Below are positions 6,446 to 15,180 of a stretch of DNA of 37,530 nt, one piece after another. Numbering within the stretch: the first letter of the stretch is position 1; the number at the start of each line of letters is the position of its first letter. Location of the stretch: contig JAZSRA010000048.1 of assembly GCA_045538195.1 (NCBI GenBank), positions 1 through 37,530 on the forward strand, given 5' to 3'. Source of the DNA: SVTX01 sp045538195. GTDB taxonomy: Bacteria > Bacillota > Clostridia > Oscillospirales > CAG-272. The notes under the pieces are model-generated. The model worked only from the letters and a program-made list of their open reading frames with translations. It made no database searches and was not told the origin of the DNA. Made by a program: the position numbers and the translations under genes.

Positions 6446-7573
6446 ATGGCTTTGAATAAAAATAAGCTTCCTGCCGCAGGCAACGTGGCAGAGAAGAAAA
6501 GATGGTGGACAAAAAAGAAGATAATCGCGGCGTCGGTGATAGGAGTTGCGGTAATTGCCGCCGCGACAGTGGTGGGAGTTGTTTTTGCTACGTCGGTGCG
6601 TCCCATTCCCAGCACCGAGGAGGAGGCGCGTGTCGTCGGCGAGGTCGGCGGATACGAGGTCAGATACGAGGAGCTGCGATACATAACGCTTCTGCACAGG
6701 GAAAATCTTGACGCCGAGCTTGGTAAATACGCAGAGCTTGACGAAGAAGGAAAGGCGAAATATGTGTCGCTCCTTGACGCTCGCGTGATGGAGGACGTAA
6801 AAAAGAACTACGTTATCCTGTCTCTCTGCGATAAATACGGGATCAAAACAGACTCCTCGGAGGTCAAGTCTTACGTCAACGACGAGATGAAGACCTACGT
6901 CAAGGACAATTTTGGCGGTAGCATGTCAAAGTACAAGGAGTGGCTGGGGGAGAACGATCTGACCGACAGCTTTATCAGGCTTAATTTCAGGATCAACTTC
7001 CTTGAAAGCGAGCTTTTGAAGCATTTTATAGCAAATAAGATCGATATTGAGTACGACGGTCAGAGTATAAACGAATTTATCGAATACGTAATGAGCAGTG
7101 AGGATTGGGCGAGAACGGTTCACGCCTACTATCCGAAAAAGTCTGACGTAATAGATACCTCAAACAGTAAGACCCGCGCGGAAAATGCGAGGGACACCGT
7201 GCTGGCGGTGGCGAGAGACACCGAGAAATACGACGCTATGCGTCGCGAGATAGGAAAAGCGCCCTTTGTGGCGGGCTTTTCGACCACGGGCAACGGACTT
7301 TACTTCACCTACGGTCAGATGGGCGAGGAGTACGAGAGCGCGGCGTTTGCTCTTGAGCTTTACGGAGTAAGCGAAGTGGTCGAGACCGAGGACGGCTATT
7401 ACGTAATTATGAGACTGCCTCTTGACGAGGATGATGTAAAGGCGCAGGTCGACACACTGCTTGTGCAGTATCAGTACGCATCGCTCAAAAAGCATATGGA
7501 CGTCGAGAGAGAAAAGCTCTCCTTTGTCGGAAACGACTATTTTGGTAGCATTTCCTTGATGGGGATAGAATAA
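6446..7573 (+). CDS. Membrane-anchored foldase, parvulin/SurA-like
   Basis: A 375-residue protein with a lysine-rich N-terminus, one transmembrane segment (about 25-48) and an extracellular part. Residues about 52-210 look like a SurA_N helical chaperone region. Residues about 230-345 resemble a parvulin-type prolyl isomerase, with the family pattern ending in GVSEVVETEDGYYVIMRL. There is no lipobox, unlike PrsA, so it is held by the N-terminal helix. I chose ATG 6446, seven bases after GGAGA (6435-6439). Isomerase residues are divergent, so it may act only as a chaperone. The following gene is 18 bases away and surely co-transcribed. A TATAAT at 6384-6389 may be its -10 box. Confidence 0.8.
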   Translation: MALNKNKLPAAGNVAEKKRWWTKKKIIAASVIGVAVIAAATVVGVVFATSVRPIPSTEEEARVVGEVGGYEVRYEELRYITLLHRENLDAELGKYAELDEEGKAKYVSLLDARVMEDVKKNYVILSLCDKYGIKTDSSEVKSYVNDEMKTYVKDNFGGSMSKYKEWLGENDLTDSFIRLNFRINFLESELLKHFIANKIDIEYDGQSINEFIEYVMSSEDWARTVHAYYPKKSDVIDTSNSKTRAENARDTVLAVARDTEKYDAMRREIGKAPFVAGFSTTGNGLYFTYGQMGEEYESAAFALELYGVSEVVETEDGYYVIMRLPLDEDDVKAQVDTLLVQYQYASLKKHMDVEREKLSFVGNDYFGSISLMGIE

Positions 7574-7591
7574 TTATTTAAGGAGCAGAGC

Positions 7592-8530
7592 ATGGGAAGG
7601 CGAACGAGACTTAGAAGATATTCAAGACGCACCACGTCTGATGGACGGGCGTCACGCGTCGCGATAATAGTCGTGGCAGTAGTAGCCTTTCTCGCGCTTT
7701 CGCTCGTGGTATCCGTGGCGGCGGGACTTGCTCTGGGCAATCTTGCAGAAGAGCATGAAAATGCTGCGCCAAAGCTGGATATTGAAGTGAAGGACTATTA
7801 TTCGGGCAGTAAAAAGGTAAAGACGGTCAACGCTCACGAGTATTCGTGGGGTTTCGGTACGGGGTACTATATGTCGATAGGTATTACCGACTTTTCCGTA
7901 TGTCTGCGCGATCCCGACGGATTTATCACCTACCGTTCCGAGGTAGATGTTTCCTTTGGAGAATCCGCAGGAATGGGAAGCCGCTCGCTTTCCGACGAGG
8001 TAGGTGTGATACATAAGGGCGGAGGATACGTCTGCGCGTATTTTTACTCCACCGCATTTGACGCCTTGGACGGATATGAGAGAAATATCCGCAAGGCGTA
8101 CGAGATAGCGCTGATAAATGAAGCGGCTCGCGGCGGCGTTGACGAGATACTGATAATCGGTCCCCAGCCGACGAAGGAAAATATTGACGAGCTGGAGGCG
8201 TTTGTCAGCGAGCTTTCTTATGCCGCCCCAAATGCCGCGGTTGGGGTCTTGGTGTCGTCTGATGACGTAAAGCTGACCGAGGGCGGCGACTATACCGTCC
8301 CGAGACTTCGCGCGGTCTGTGATTTTATCGCTCTTGATTTGAGAAATATGCCTGCCGACGCGGCGACTAAAAAGAACGGGCAGGAGACGTCGGAGCTTTT
8401 CGCTTTTTTGAGCGATATGGAGTATTATATCAAGTCCTATTCTATGAGGCTTGTGTTTACTCCCGAAAATTCGTCGCTTTTGTCAAGCGCTGTTGAGTAT
8501 GGAGCGAAAGGCGTTCAGATAATCGAATGA
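7592..8530 (+). CDS. Unknown membrane-anchored extracellular protein
   Basis: I do not recognise this 312-residue protein. It has a very arginine-rich N-terminus (1-22), one transmembrane helix (about 23-48) and an extracellular domain of about 260 residues. The domain alternates predicted strands and helices (EILIIGPQP, AVGVLVSSDD, FIALDLRNMP, MRLVFTPENSSLL, GAKGVQIIE), suggesting an alpha/beta barrel like putative glycoside-hydrolase-like proteins, but no catalytic motif is clear. AAGGAG (7580-7585) precedes ATG 7592. It is the second gene after the foldase and may be a client or partner (inference). Confidence 0.75.
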   Translation: MGRRTRLRRYSRRTTSDGRASRVAIIVVAVVAFLALSLVVSVAAGLALGNLAEEHENAAPKLDIEVKDYYSGSKKVKTVNAHEYSWGFGTGYYMSIGITDFSVCLRDPDGFITYRSEVDVSFGESAGMGSRSLSDEVGVIHKGGGYVCAYFYSTAFDALDGYERNIRKAYEIALINEAARGGVDEILIIGPQPTKENIDELEAFVSELSYAAPNAAVGVLVSSDDVKLTEGGDYTVPRLRAVCDFIALDLRNMPADAATKKNGQETSELFAFLSDMEYYIKSYSMRLVFTPENSSLLSSAVEYGAKGVQIIE

Positions 8531-8644
8531 TTTAGAATTTGTTAATTTGATATATTTCGTAAAATTTTTGCCGAAAAAAAGTGATTTTGATTTTTTGAGC
8601 GTATATTAATTTATAGAAGCTTAAAAAACTTTGAATTTTGACGC

Positions 8645-8681
8645 AACTTGCCGCTCATGTTTGCGGCAGGTTTCGTTTTTT
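8645..8681 (+). terminator. Terminator after the foldase operon
   Basis: AACTTGCCGC (8645-8654) pairs with GCGGCAGGTT (8663-8672), followed by a T-rich tract, 28 bases before the dgt start codon. Confidence 0.6.
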
Positions 8682-8708
8682 GAAAGACGTTAGGAAAGGA
8701 GCGCGGAT

Positions 8709-9734
8709 ATGAAATACAACTCGGAAAAGAATATGTGTGATGTTTTTCTTGAAAGAGAAAGGGATACTCTGTCTCGCTATGCCTTCCTGACAGCAAACAC
8801 AAAGGGAAGGGATCATCCGTACACTCCAAGTGCTATGAGGACCGAGTTCCAGAGAGACCGAGATAGGATAATCCATTCTCAATCCTTCCGCCGTCTTATG
8901 AACAAGACTCAGGTCTTTTTAGCTCCCGCGGGGGATCATTACAGAACAAGACTTACTCACACCCTTGAAGTGACACAGATCGCGAGAATTATCGCCAGAG
9001 CGCTGCGTCTCAACGAGGACCTTACCGAGGCGGCGGCACTTGGTCACGACTTGGGTCACACTCCCTTCGGTCACGCGGGAGAGAATGCGCTTCAGATGTG
9101 CTACGATCAGGGATTTACACATTACAAGCAAAGCCTTCGCGTAGTTGAAAAGCTTGAAAATAACGGCGAGGGTCTTAATCTTACTTGGGAAGTGAGAAAC
9201 GCTATCGTAAATCATACGGGTCAATGTATGGCATCGACTCTTGAGGGAGTTATCGTCAAGTTTGCCGACAGAATAGCATACATAAATCACGATATAGACG
9301 ACGCTTGCCGCGCCGGAGTGCTTAAAGAAAGCGATCTTCCGAAGGATATAATAAAAATTCTTGGAAAGGGACATAGCGAGCGCATCAATACTATGGTAAA
9401 GTCGATAGTCGAGTCAAGCTACGACCGTCCATACATTACTATGAGCAGTGAAGTTGGCAAGGCGACGAGTGAATTGCGTGATTTCCTTTTTAAAAACGTG
9501 TATCTCAATCCCGTGGCAAAGAGCGAGGAGGCAAAAGCTCAGGAGCTGCTTATAAAGCTTTTTGAATATTACGTAAAGCATCCTCAAAAAATGCCTGAGG
9601 TCTATCAAAGAAATATAGAGAACGAGGGTGTCGAGCGCTGCGTCTGCGACTTCGTTTCGGGAATGACCGACAGGTACGCCATAGATACCTATTCAGATCT
9701 TTTCGTTCCGAAGGTTTGGAGGGGAAGATCATGA
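8709..9734 (+). CDS. dgt: dGTPase-like HD-domain triphosphohydrolase
   Basis: A 341-residue cytosolic metal-dependent enzyme of the deoxyguanosinetriphosphate triphosphohydrolase family, which splits dNTPs into nucleoside and triphosphate. The HD motif is intact: H84 in RLTHTLEVTQIARIIARAL, then H113-D114 in LGHDLGHTPFGHAGE, and a downstream D in RIAYINHDIDDA. AAAGGAG precedes ATG 8709. The stop overlaps the dnaG start (ATGA), so the genes are translationally coupled. The order dgt-dnaG-rpoD is the usual clostridial form of the macromolecular synthesis operon. Confidence 0.93.
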   Translation: MKYNSEKNMCDVFLERERDTLSRYAFLTANTKGRDHPYTPSAMRTEFQRDRDRIIHSQSFRRLMNKTQVFLAPAGDHYRTRLTHTLEVTQIARIIARALRLNEDLTEAAALGHDLGHTPFGHAGENALQMCYDQGFTHYKQSLRVVEKLENNGEGLNLTWEVRNAIVNHTGQCMASTLEGVIVKFADRIAYINHDIDDACRAGVLKESDLPKDIIKILGKGHSERINTMVKSIVESSYDRPYITMSSEVGKATSELRDFLFKNVYLNPVAKSEEAKAQELLIKLFEYYVKHPQKMPEVYQRNIENEGVERCVCDFVSGMTDRYAIDTYSDLFVPKVWRGRS

Positions 9735-11500
9735 TGATTTCAAGAGAGGTCATTGAGGAGATCCGTTCGAGAAACGATATAGTTGAGCTTATCGGGTCTT
9801 ACGTCAATCTCAAACGTGCAGGGGCGAATTTTAACGGTCTTTGTCCGTACCACAGCGAAAGATCTCCGTCCTTTACCGTTTTTCCCGCAACGCAATCCTT
9901 TTATTGCTTCGGTTGCGGTGCGGGCGGCGATGCCATTACCTTCGTCATGAAATCGGAAAATCTTGATTATCCGTCCGCGGTGGAATTTCTCGCGAGGAGA
10001 GCGGGAATAACAATTACGGTGGATGACAGAGAGAAGGACGGCATTGGCAAAAAACGCATTTTGGAGATGAATCTTGCGGCGGCAAAATATTTCAGAGCTT
10101 GTCTGTTCGATCAGAAGCTGGGCAAGACGGGAATGGATTATCTTGCCGGCAAAAGAGGACTTTCGCCTGCGGTCATAAAGCATTTCGGTCTCGGCTTTGC
10201 TCCCGAGAGCTTCGGCGCTTTGACCGACTATATGCACAAGCAGGGATTTTCCGACGAGGAGCTTATTACCGGTTTCCTTTGCGGCAAGAGCCAAAAGACG
10301 GGAAGAGCGTACGACTATTTCCGTAACAGAGTTATTTTTCCCATTATAAATACATCGGGCGACGTTATCGCCTTCGGCGGCAGAGTTATGGATGACTCCA
10401 AGCCGAAATATCTTAACTCCTCTGATACCCCCGGATTTAAAAAGAGCCGCAATCTTTTCGCGCTTAATTTCGCGAAAAATCATTGTTCGGAGCGTCTTAT
10501 TCTTTGCGAGGGATATATGGACGTCATCGCTCTCCACGCCGCGGGATTTGAGAATGCCGTGGCAACTCTCGGCACGGCGCTCACGCAGGAGCAAGCGAGA
10601 CTTATGGCGAAGCACACCAAGCAGGTCATAATCTCCTACGATTCCGACGACGCTGGTCAGGCGGCTACGAGAAAGGCGGTAAGGATGCTTTCCGAGGTCG
10701 GTCTTGACGTGCGTATTCTCCGTATGGAGGGCGCAAAGGACCCCGACGAGTATATCAAAAAGTTCGGAGCCGACAATTTCAGACGGCTTCTCGACGCAAG
10801 CAGGACAGGCTTTGAATTTAAGCTTGAGACAACGTTGCAAAAATATAATATTTCCATAGCCTCCGATAAGATAAAAGCATCGGGAGAGCTATGCGAGTAT
10901 ATCTCCGAGGTCTGGTCCGAGGTCGAGAGAGACGTTTACGTCTCTGCCACCTCAAAGAGGCTGGGATTGCCTCTCGAGGGACTTAAAAACGACGTTGAAG
11001 GCTTGAGACGAAAAAAGATCAAGACCTACAACGCAAAAACGGCGCAGGAGGCGAGACTTGGCGCTATGGGCGTTGGAGACAAGATAAATACCGACGGTAT
11101 AAAAAACATCAAGGCGAAGTCTGCCGAGGAAGCCGTTATCGGTCTTATGCTGCTTTACGACGAGTACCGCGACGGAGTTGCAGACGGCAAAATATCGCTG
11201 TCGGGTGAGGATTTCTTTTCGAATTTCCACAGACGCGTGTTTGAGCGTGTCGTAGAGATGCAAAAAGAGGATAGATACGATTTCTCGCTTCTCGGTGAGT
11301 ATTTCACACCCGACGAGATGGGAAGGCTTCAAGGACTTGAGCAAAAGAGACGGGCGCTGACCGAAAACGGCAAGAGCGTTTTCCTCGGCTGCGTTGAGAC
11401 CTTAAAAAAAGAAAAGGGTCTGTCTGTCAGCGATGAGAGCGACTCCATAGACGCTATACGCAGATTGCTTGAAAGCAAGCGCGGATCAAATAAGCAGTAA
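9731..11500 (+). CDS. dnaG: DNA primase
   Basis: A 589-residue primase that lays RNA primers for replication. It has the CHC2 zinc finger (C38, H41, C59, C62), the RNA-polymerase core region with the TOPRIM fold (ILCEGYMD with E260; SYDSDDAG with D304, D306 and D307), and a C-terminal helicase-binding region. I chose ATG 9731, six bases after GGAGGGG (9718-9724) and overlapping the dgt stop; the open frame also offers a TTG at 9716, but that start overlaps the ribosome site. rpoD follows 21 bases after the stop. Confidence 0.97.
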   Translation: MMISREVIEEIRSRNDIVELIGSYVNLKRAGANFNGLCPYHSERSPSFTVFPATQSFYCFGCGAGGDAITFVMKSENLDYPSAVEFLARRAGITITVDDREKDGIGKKRILEMNLAAAKYFRACLFDQKLGKTGMDYLAGKRGLSPAVIKHFGLGFAPESFGALTDYMHKQGFSDEELITGFLCGKSQKTGRAYDYFRNRVIFPIINTSGDVIAFGGRVMDDSKPKYLNSSDTPGFKKSRNLFALNFAKNHCSERLILCEGYMDVIALHAAGFENAVATLGTALTQEQARLMAKHTKQVIISYDSDDAGQAATRKAVRMLSEVGLDVRILRMEGAKDPDEYIKKFGADNFRRLLDASRTGFEFKLETTLQKYNISIASDKIKASGELCEYISEVWSEVERDVYVSATSKRLGLPLEGLKNDVEGLRRKKIKTYNAKTAQEARLGAMGVGDKINTDGIKNIKAKSAEEAVIGLMLLYDEYRDGVADGKISLSGEDFFSNFHRRVFERVVEMQKEDRYDFSLLGEYFTPDEMGRLQGLEQKRRALTENGKSVFLGCVETLKKEKGLSVSDESDSIDAIRRLLESKRGSNKQ

Positions 11501-11521
11501 TTATTGAAAGGATATTTAAAT

Positions 11522-12655
11522 ATGAAGGAAGAAGTTTTAAATGAAGCAGTGGTTTGCGACGCTGCCGAAGGAAACGAAGCTAAAAAGGTTGAGGACCTTA
11601 TAGAAAAAAGTAAAAAGACCGGACTTTCCGAGGAGGATTTCGATCAGGCTCTCGAGGAAATGAACTACGATGTTGACGAGCTTGACAAGCTCTACGAGGC
11701 GCTTGAGGACAGCGGTGTTTCGCTCCCTGGGACTCTTTCCAACGCCGAGCTTGAGGAGATCGAAAAGGAAGTTTCCAAATTCGAGAGCAGCGCAAACATG
11801 GAAAAGATCCTTGAGCAGGAAGGACTTTCTATTGACGACCCCGTGCGTCAGTATCTTAAGGAGATAGGACGGATCCCGCTGCTTGATTCCGAAGGCGAAA
11901 AGGCACTCGCTGAAAGAATGCTTAACGGAGACGAGGACGCAAAGACCTGTCTTGTTGAGTCTAACCTGCGTCTGGTTGTAAGTATCGCGAAAAAGTATCT
12001 CGGACGCGGAATGTATTTCCTTGACCTTATTCAGGAAGGAAACTTAGGTCTTATGAAGGCTGTTGAAAAGTTTGACTACACCAAGGGATATAAGTTCTCC
12101 ACATACGCTACCTGGTGGATCCGTCAGGCTATTACAAGAGCTATTGCCGATCAGGCAAGAACTATCCGTATCCCCGTTCACATGGTTGAAACTATTCATA
12201 AGGTAACAAAGTACTCCCGTCAGATGCTTCAGGAGCTGGGACGCGAGCCTACCGCCGAGGAGATCGGTGATAAGATCGGTATGAGCGCGGACAAGGTAAG
12301 AGAGATACTTAAAATATCTCAAGATCCCGTTTCCCTTGAAACTCCTATCGGCGAGGAGGAGGACAGCCACCTCGGAGACTTCATTCCCGACGACGATACT
12401 CCCGCTCCCGCAGATGCGGCGGCATCTACCATTCTCCGCGAGGTCATTGAAAGAGAGCTTCATACTCTGACTCCCAGAGAAGAACACGTCATCAAGCTCC
12501 GTTTCGGTCTTTACGATGGCAGAACCAGAACTCTTGAGGAGGTCGGTAAGGAATTTGACATTACAAGAGAACGTATTCGTCAGATCGAGGCAAAGGCGCT
12601 CCGCAAGCTTCGTCATCCCAGCCGCGCAAGACATCTCAGAGGATTTCTTGATTGA
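11522..12655 (+). CDS. rpoD: Housekeeping sigma factor RpoD (SigA)
   Basis: A 377-residue primary sigma factor. It has an acidic region 1.1-like N-terminus, region 1.2 (about 105-135), regions 2.1-2.4 (about 145-215, including QEGNLGLMKAVEKFDY and TYATWWIRQAITRAI), region 3, and region 4 with the -35-binding helix-turn-helix (TLEEVGKEFDITRERIRQIE). Length is typical for Clostridia. I chose ATG 11522 after AAAGGA; an upstream TTG at 11504 is in frame but lacks a site. The many near-consensus promoters in this window are what this factor would read. Confidence 0.97.
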   Translation: MKEEVLNEAVVCDAAEGNEAKKVEDLIEKSKKTGLSEEDFDQALEEMNYDVDELDKLYEALEDSGVSLPGTLSNAELEEIEKEVSKFESSANMEKILEQEGLSIDDPVRQYLKEIGRIPLLDSEGEKALAERMLNGDEDAKTCLVESNLRLVVSIAKKYLGRGMYFLDLIQEGNLGLMKAVEKFDYTKGYKFSTYATWWIRQAITRAIADQARTIRIPVHMVETIHKVTKYSRQMLQELGREPTAEEIGDKIGMSADKVREILKISQDPVSLETPIGEEEDSHLGDFIPDDDTPAPADAAASTILREVIERELHTLTPREEHVIKLRFGLYDGRTRTLEEVGKEFDITRERIRQIEAKALRKLRHPSRARHLRGFLD

Positions 12656-12846
12656 TAATTTGTAAATAATTATCTTTTGTAAGTTAAAAAAATAGAAGCG
12701 TTAAATGTGCAAAACACACAACTAAATCAACTTGATGCACAAAAACCAAGCTTTTCATTTGTGTATCTTGCATAACGGCTTTTTTAAGTCTGAAAAAGGC
12801 GCTTGATTTACTGTCGCTAAAGTATGATTTATTAATAAATATTTAC
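12656..12846. other. Intergenic stretch after rpoD
   Basis: No gene is seen. It is AT-rich. AGCGTTA near 12700 can pair loosely with TAACGGCT (about 12774-12781), which is followed by TTTTT, so it may hold the operon terminator. I see no other structure with confidence. Confidence 0.35.
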
Positions 12847-12875
12847 TTGACAAAATCAGTAATTTGTAGTAAAAT
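12847..12875 (+). promoter_or_regulatory. Promoter of the solute-binding lipoprotein
   Basis: TTGACA (12847-12852), a 17-bp spacer and TAAAAT (12870-12875) form a near-consensus promoter. The roughly 100-nt leader that follows contains hairpins and ends in a stretch like the trxA leader. Confidence 0.8.
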
Positions 12876-12942
12876 ATGAGTTAGCATTTGTTCCGCTTTT
12901 TCCGGCGGAGCAACAAACATCCTCGCTTGCAGAGGAAACGGA

Positions 12943-12981
12943 AACTTTGTGTCGCGTAGGCGGCGGAAATGGAGATTTAAC
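12943..12981 (+). promoter_or_regulatory. Leader motif shared with trxA
   Basis: The sequence from CTTTGTG through TAGGCGGCGGAA to TGGAG matches the bases at about 570-598 ahead of trxA with only a few differences, and ends at the ribosome site in both. The upstream parts of the two leaders are unrelated. Confidence 0.5.
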
Positions 12982-15102
12982 ATGAAAAAAAGATTGTTTT
13001 GCCTGCTTTTGGGCTTGATCCTTGTATTGCCTATGATTTTTTCGGCTTGCTCGGATGGAGACGATACTGAGGCGGACGTAAGTGAGGATCTTGGCGCGCA
13101 GACCATAACCATGCGTATGGTTACCGAAAAGAAGGTCTTTAACACAGATGAGGAGCTTGCTGAGTTTTTGAAGAACGAGTGCGGCGGCGACGAGGAGGAC
13201 CCCAAATATATTGAGGCAAAGGACGTTAAGGCTGCATACGACAGAGTGGAGTATGAGTTTTCTAAAATAACTAAGTCCAAGTACAAGATAAACGTTGATT
13301 TCATTTTCTATACACAGGACGAGTACTTCGATCAGATCGAAAAGACGATGGACGAGTTCGCTCTTGAAACTATTAAGTCTGAAAAGGCAGAAAGAGCGCT
13401 CATGAAGTACATAAGCGACTATCAGGCCGCATTCCCCGAGTCCGATTATCCTCTTAAGAGACTGGGTATGGAATTCTTGAAGTATTATCCCGAGTGCGAG
13501 CCTTATATCGATCTCGACACCATCTTTGAGGAAGACGACGAAAAGAATAACAACGTTGTTGACGAGCAGTACAAGGAAAACGATTTGGGTATCAAGGAGC
13601 TTGTATATCCCGAACCGCTTCCTGGACAGATCGATATTATCTACGTTTCCGGACTTGATATGTATAACACGTACATTGAAAAGGAATGGATAATTCCTCT
13701 TGACGAACACCTCACCACAACGGGTAAAAAGCTTAACGACTATATTCCCGCGGCGCTTCTTAACGGTGTAAAGAGCAACGGCTCTACGTACGCGATCCCC
13801 AATAACGTTCAAATGGGCGAGTATACGTACATGATGGTCGATAAGGAGCTGTTTGATAAGTATTACTACGATTATAAGGACGTTGAAAACGTGCTTGATC
13901 TCGGAGACTTCCTTGAAGACGTTGTGGAGTTCGAGGATGGTGTGCTTCCTATTGATGCCACTTTCAAGGATTGCATTGACCAGTTCGTATGGTATTGGAA
14001 CATCGAATGGGAGAAGGTCAAGGATGATGAAGGCAAGGAATGGTTTGATTACACCATCAATAAAGACAATAATTTTTCTATCATAGGCGCTCTTTACGGA
14101 GATCCCAAGAATGCAGGCCGCGGACAGATAGAGCTTGGATTTAACAACCTTTTTGCAAGTAAAGAATATAATGATATTTTCCTTCGTTTGAAGGAGTATG
14201 AGTTCAATAACTTCTACAAGACCGAGACAGACACTCGCCAGGATGCGGCTGTATCCTTTGTAAACGGCGATTATTCTGTTAAGAAGACTGCTGACACCAA
14301 CGGCGGTGTATATACCGACGAGAACGGCAAGAAGTATTACGCGTACGTTGTAAAGTATCCCGAGGCAGACGAGAAAGCTATCTACGGTAATATGTACGCA
14401 GTATCCGCAAACTCTCAGCACATCAAGGCTTGTATGGAGGTAATCACTCTTATCAACACAAATGCGGAAGCACGCAACATTCTTCAATACGGTGTTGAGG
14501 GAACCGACTACTACATCGATGAGGATACCGGCATTCTTAAGAGAATGAAGACCTTGTACCGTATGGACATCGAAAAGACAGGTAACTGCTTCATCGCACA
14601 CCCTGAGGAGGGACTCCCTGCGGACTACTGGGAGAACGCAAAGAACCAGAATAACGACGCTCTGATAAATCCTCTCCTTGGATTTGACTTTGATCAGGTG
14701 CTGAACGGTGTTAATTCCACAGAGTACAAGAAGCTTGACAATGATCTGCTTGATTATGCAGGTCTTGATGCCGATCCTGTTCTTGCAAAGTATCCTTACG
14801 GAACGAGTATGACCGCTCAGGTACAGGCAAAGATCGACGCTTGCGAGAACTACGAGGAGCTTGTTGCTCTCGTTGCTAATATCAGCGCAGACCTCCAGAA
14901 GAACGACGGCAAGCCCTTCATGACCATCATGGGAGAGACTAAACCCGTAACCGAAAACTTCGTTTTGAATATTGCAAAGCTTACCGATAAGAATTACGAT
15001 GTTTCCAAGGAAGAGACGTCTAACCAAACCGAGCGTCCCGGAGAGTCTCCTTATAAGATCTATTATGAGTGGATGACCGCTAACGGATACCTTCCTTCGT
15101 AA
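12982..15102 (+). CDS. Large extracellular solute-binding lipoprotein
   Basis: A 706-residue secreted lipoprotein. A lysine/arginine start, hydrophobic segment and lipobox FSAC place the lipid-modified cysteine at residue 23. The body resembles family 1 ABC solute-binding proteins (YPEPLPGQIDIIYVSG, then a PLDEHL and NGVKSNGSTYAIP region) but is longer than the usual 420-550 residues and rich in acidic residues. ATG 12982 follows a GGAG-type site. No permease or ATPase gene adjoins it, so it is an orphan that would need a distant partner. The ligand is unknown. It is monocistronic, from the promoter at 12847. Confidence 0.8.
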   Translation: MKKRLFCLLLGLILVLPMIFSACSDGDDTEADVSEDLGAQTITMRMVTEKKVFNTDEELAEFLKNECGGDEEDPKYIEAKDVKAAYDRVEYEFSKITKSKYKINVDFIFYTQDEYFDQIEKTMDEFALETIKSEKAERALMKYISDYQAAFPESDYPLKRLGMEFLKYYPECEPYIDLDTIFEEDDEKNNNVVDEQYKENDLGIKELVYPEPLPGQIDIIYVSGLDMYNTYIEKEWIIPLDEHLTTTGKKLNDYIPAALLNGVKSNGSTYAIPNNVQMGEYTYMMVDKELFDKYYYDYKDVENVLDLGDFLEDVVEFEDGVLPIDATFKDCIDQFVWYWNIEWEKVKDDEGKEWFDYTINKDNNFSIIGALYGDPKNAGRGQIELGFNNLFASKEYNDIFLRLKEYEFNNFYKTETDTRQDAAVSFVNGDYSVKKTADTNGGVYTDENGKKYYAYVVKYPEADEKAIYGNMYAVSANSQHIKACMEVITLINTNAEARNILQYGVEGTDYYIDEDTGILKRMKTLYRMDIEKTGNCFIAHPEEGLPADYWENAKNQNNDALINPLLGFDFDQVLNGVNSTEYKKLDNDLLDYAGLDADPVLAKYPYGTSMTAQVQAKIDACENYEELVALVANISADLQKNDGKPFMTIMGETKPVTENFVLNIAKLTDKNYDVSKEETSNQTERPGESPYKIYYEWMTANGYLPS

Positions 15103-15128
15103 GCTAAATAATTAAATTGATTAAATTA

Positions 15129-15162
15129 ATCGCCTCTGCCGAATTGGTTCGGCGGAGGCGAT
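15129..15162. terminator. 15-bp hairpin after the lipoprotein gene
   Basis: ATCGCCTCTGCCGAA (15129-15143) pairs with 15148-15162 around TTGG with one wobble. No T-run follows, so it may be an RNA-stabilising or attenuating hairpin rather than a full terminator; the next start codon is 18 bases away. Confidence 0.5.
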
Positions 15163-15180
15163 CTGATTAAGGATAAAAAA

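Noticed and set aside
9716..9730. TTG start for dnaG
   Set aside because: The TTG overlaps the GGAGGGG ribosome site. The ATG at 9731 has ideal spacing and couples with the dgt stop.
12856..15027. A 723-codon open frame on the minus strand
   Set aside because: It lies opposite the solute-binding lipoprotein gene, which has a signal peptide, promoter and ribosome site. The antisense frame is a codon-bias shadow with no recognisable domains.
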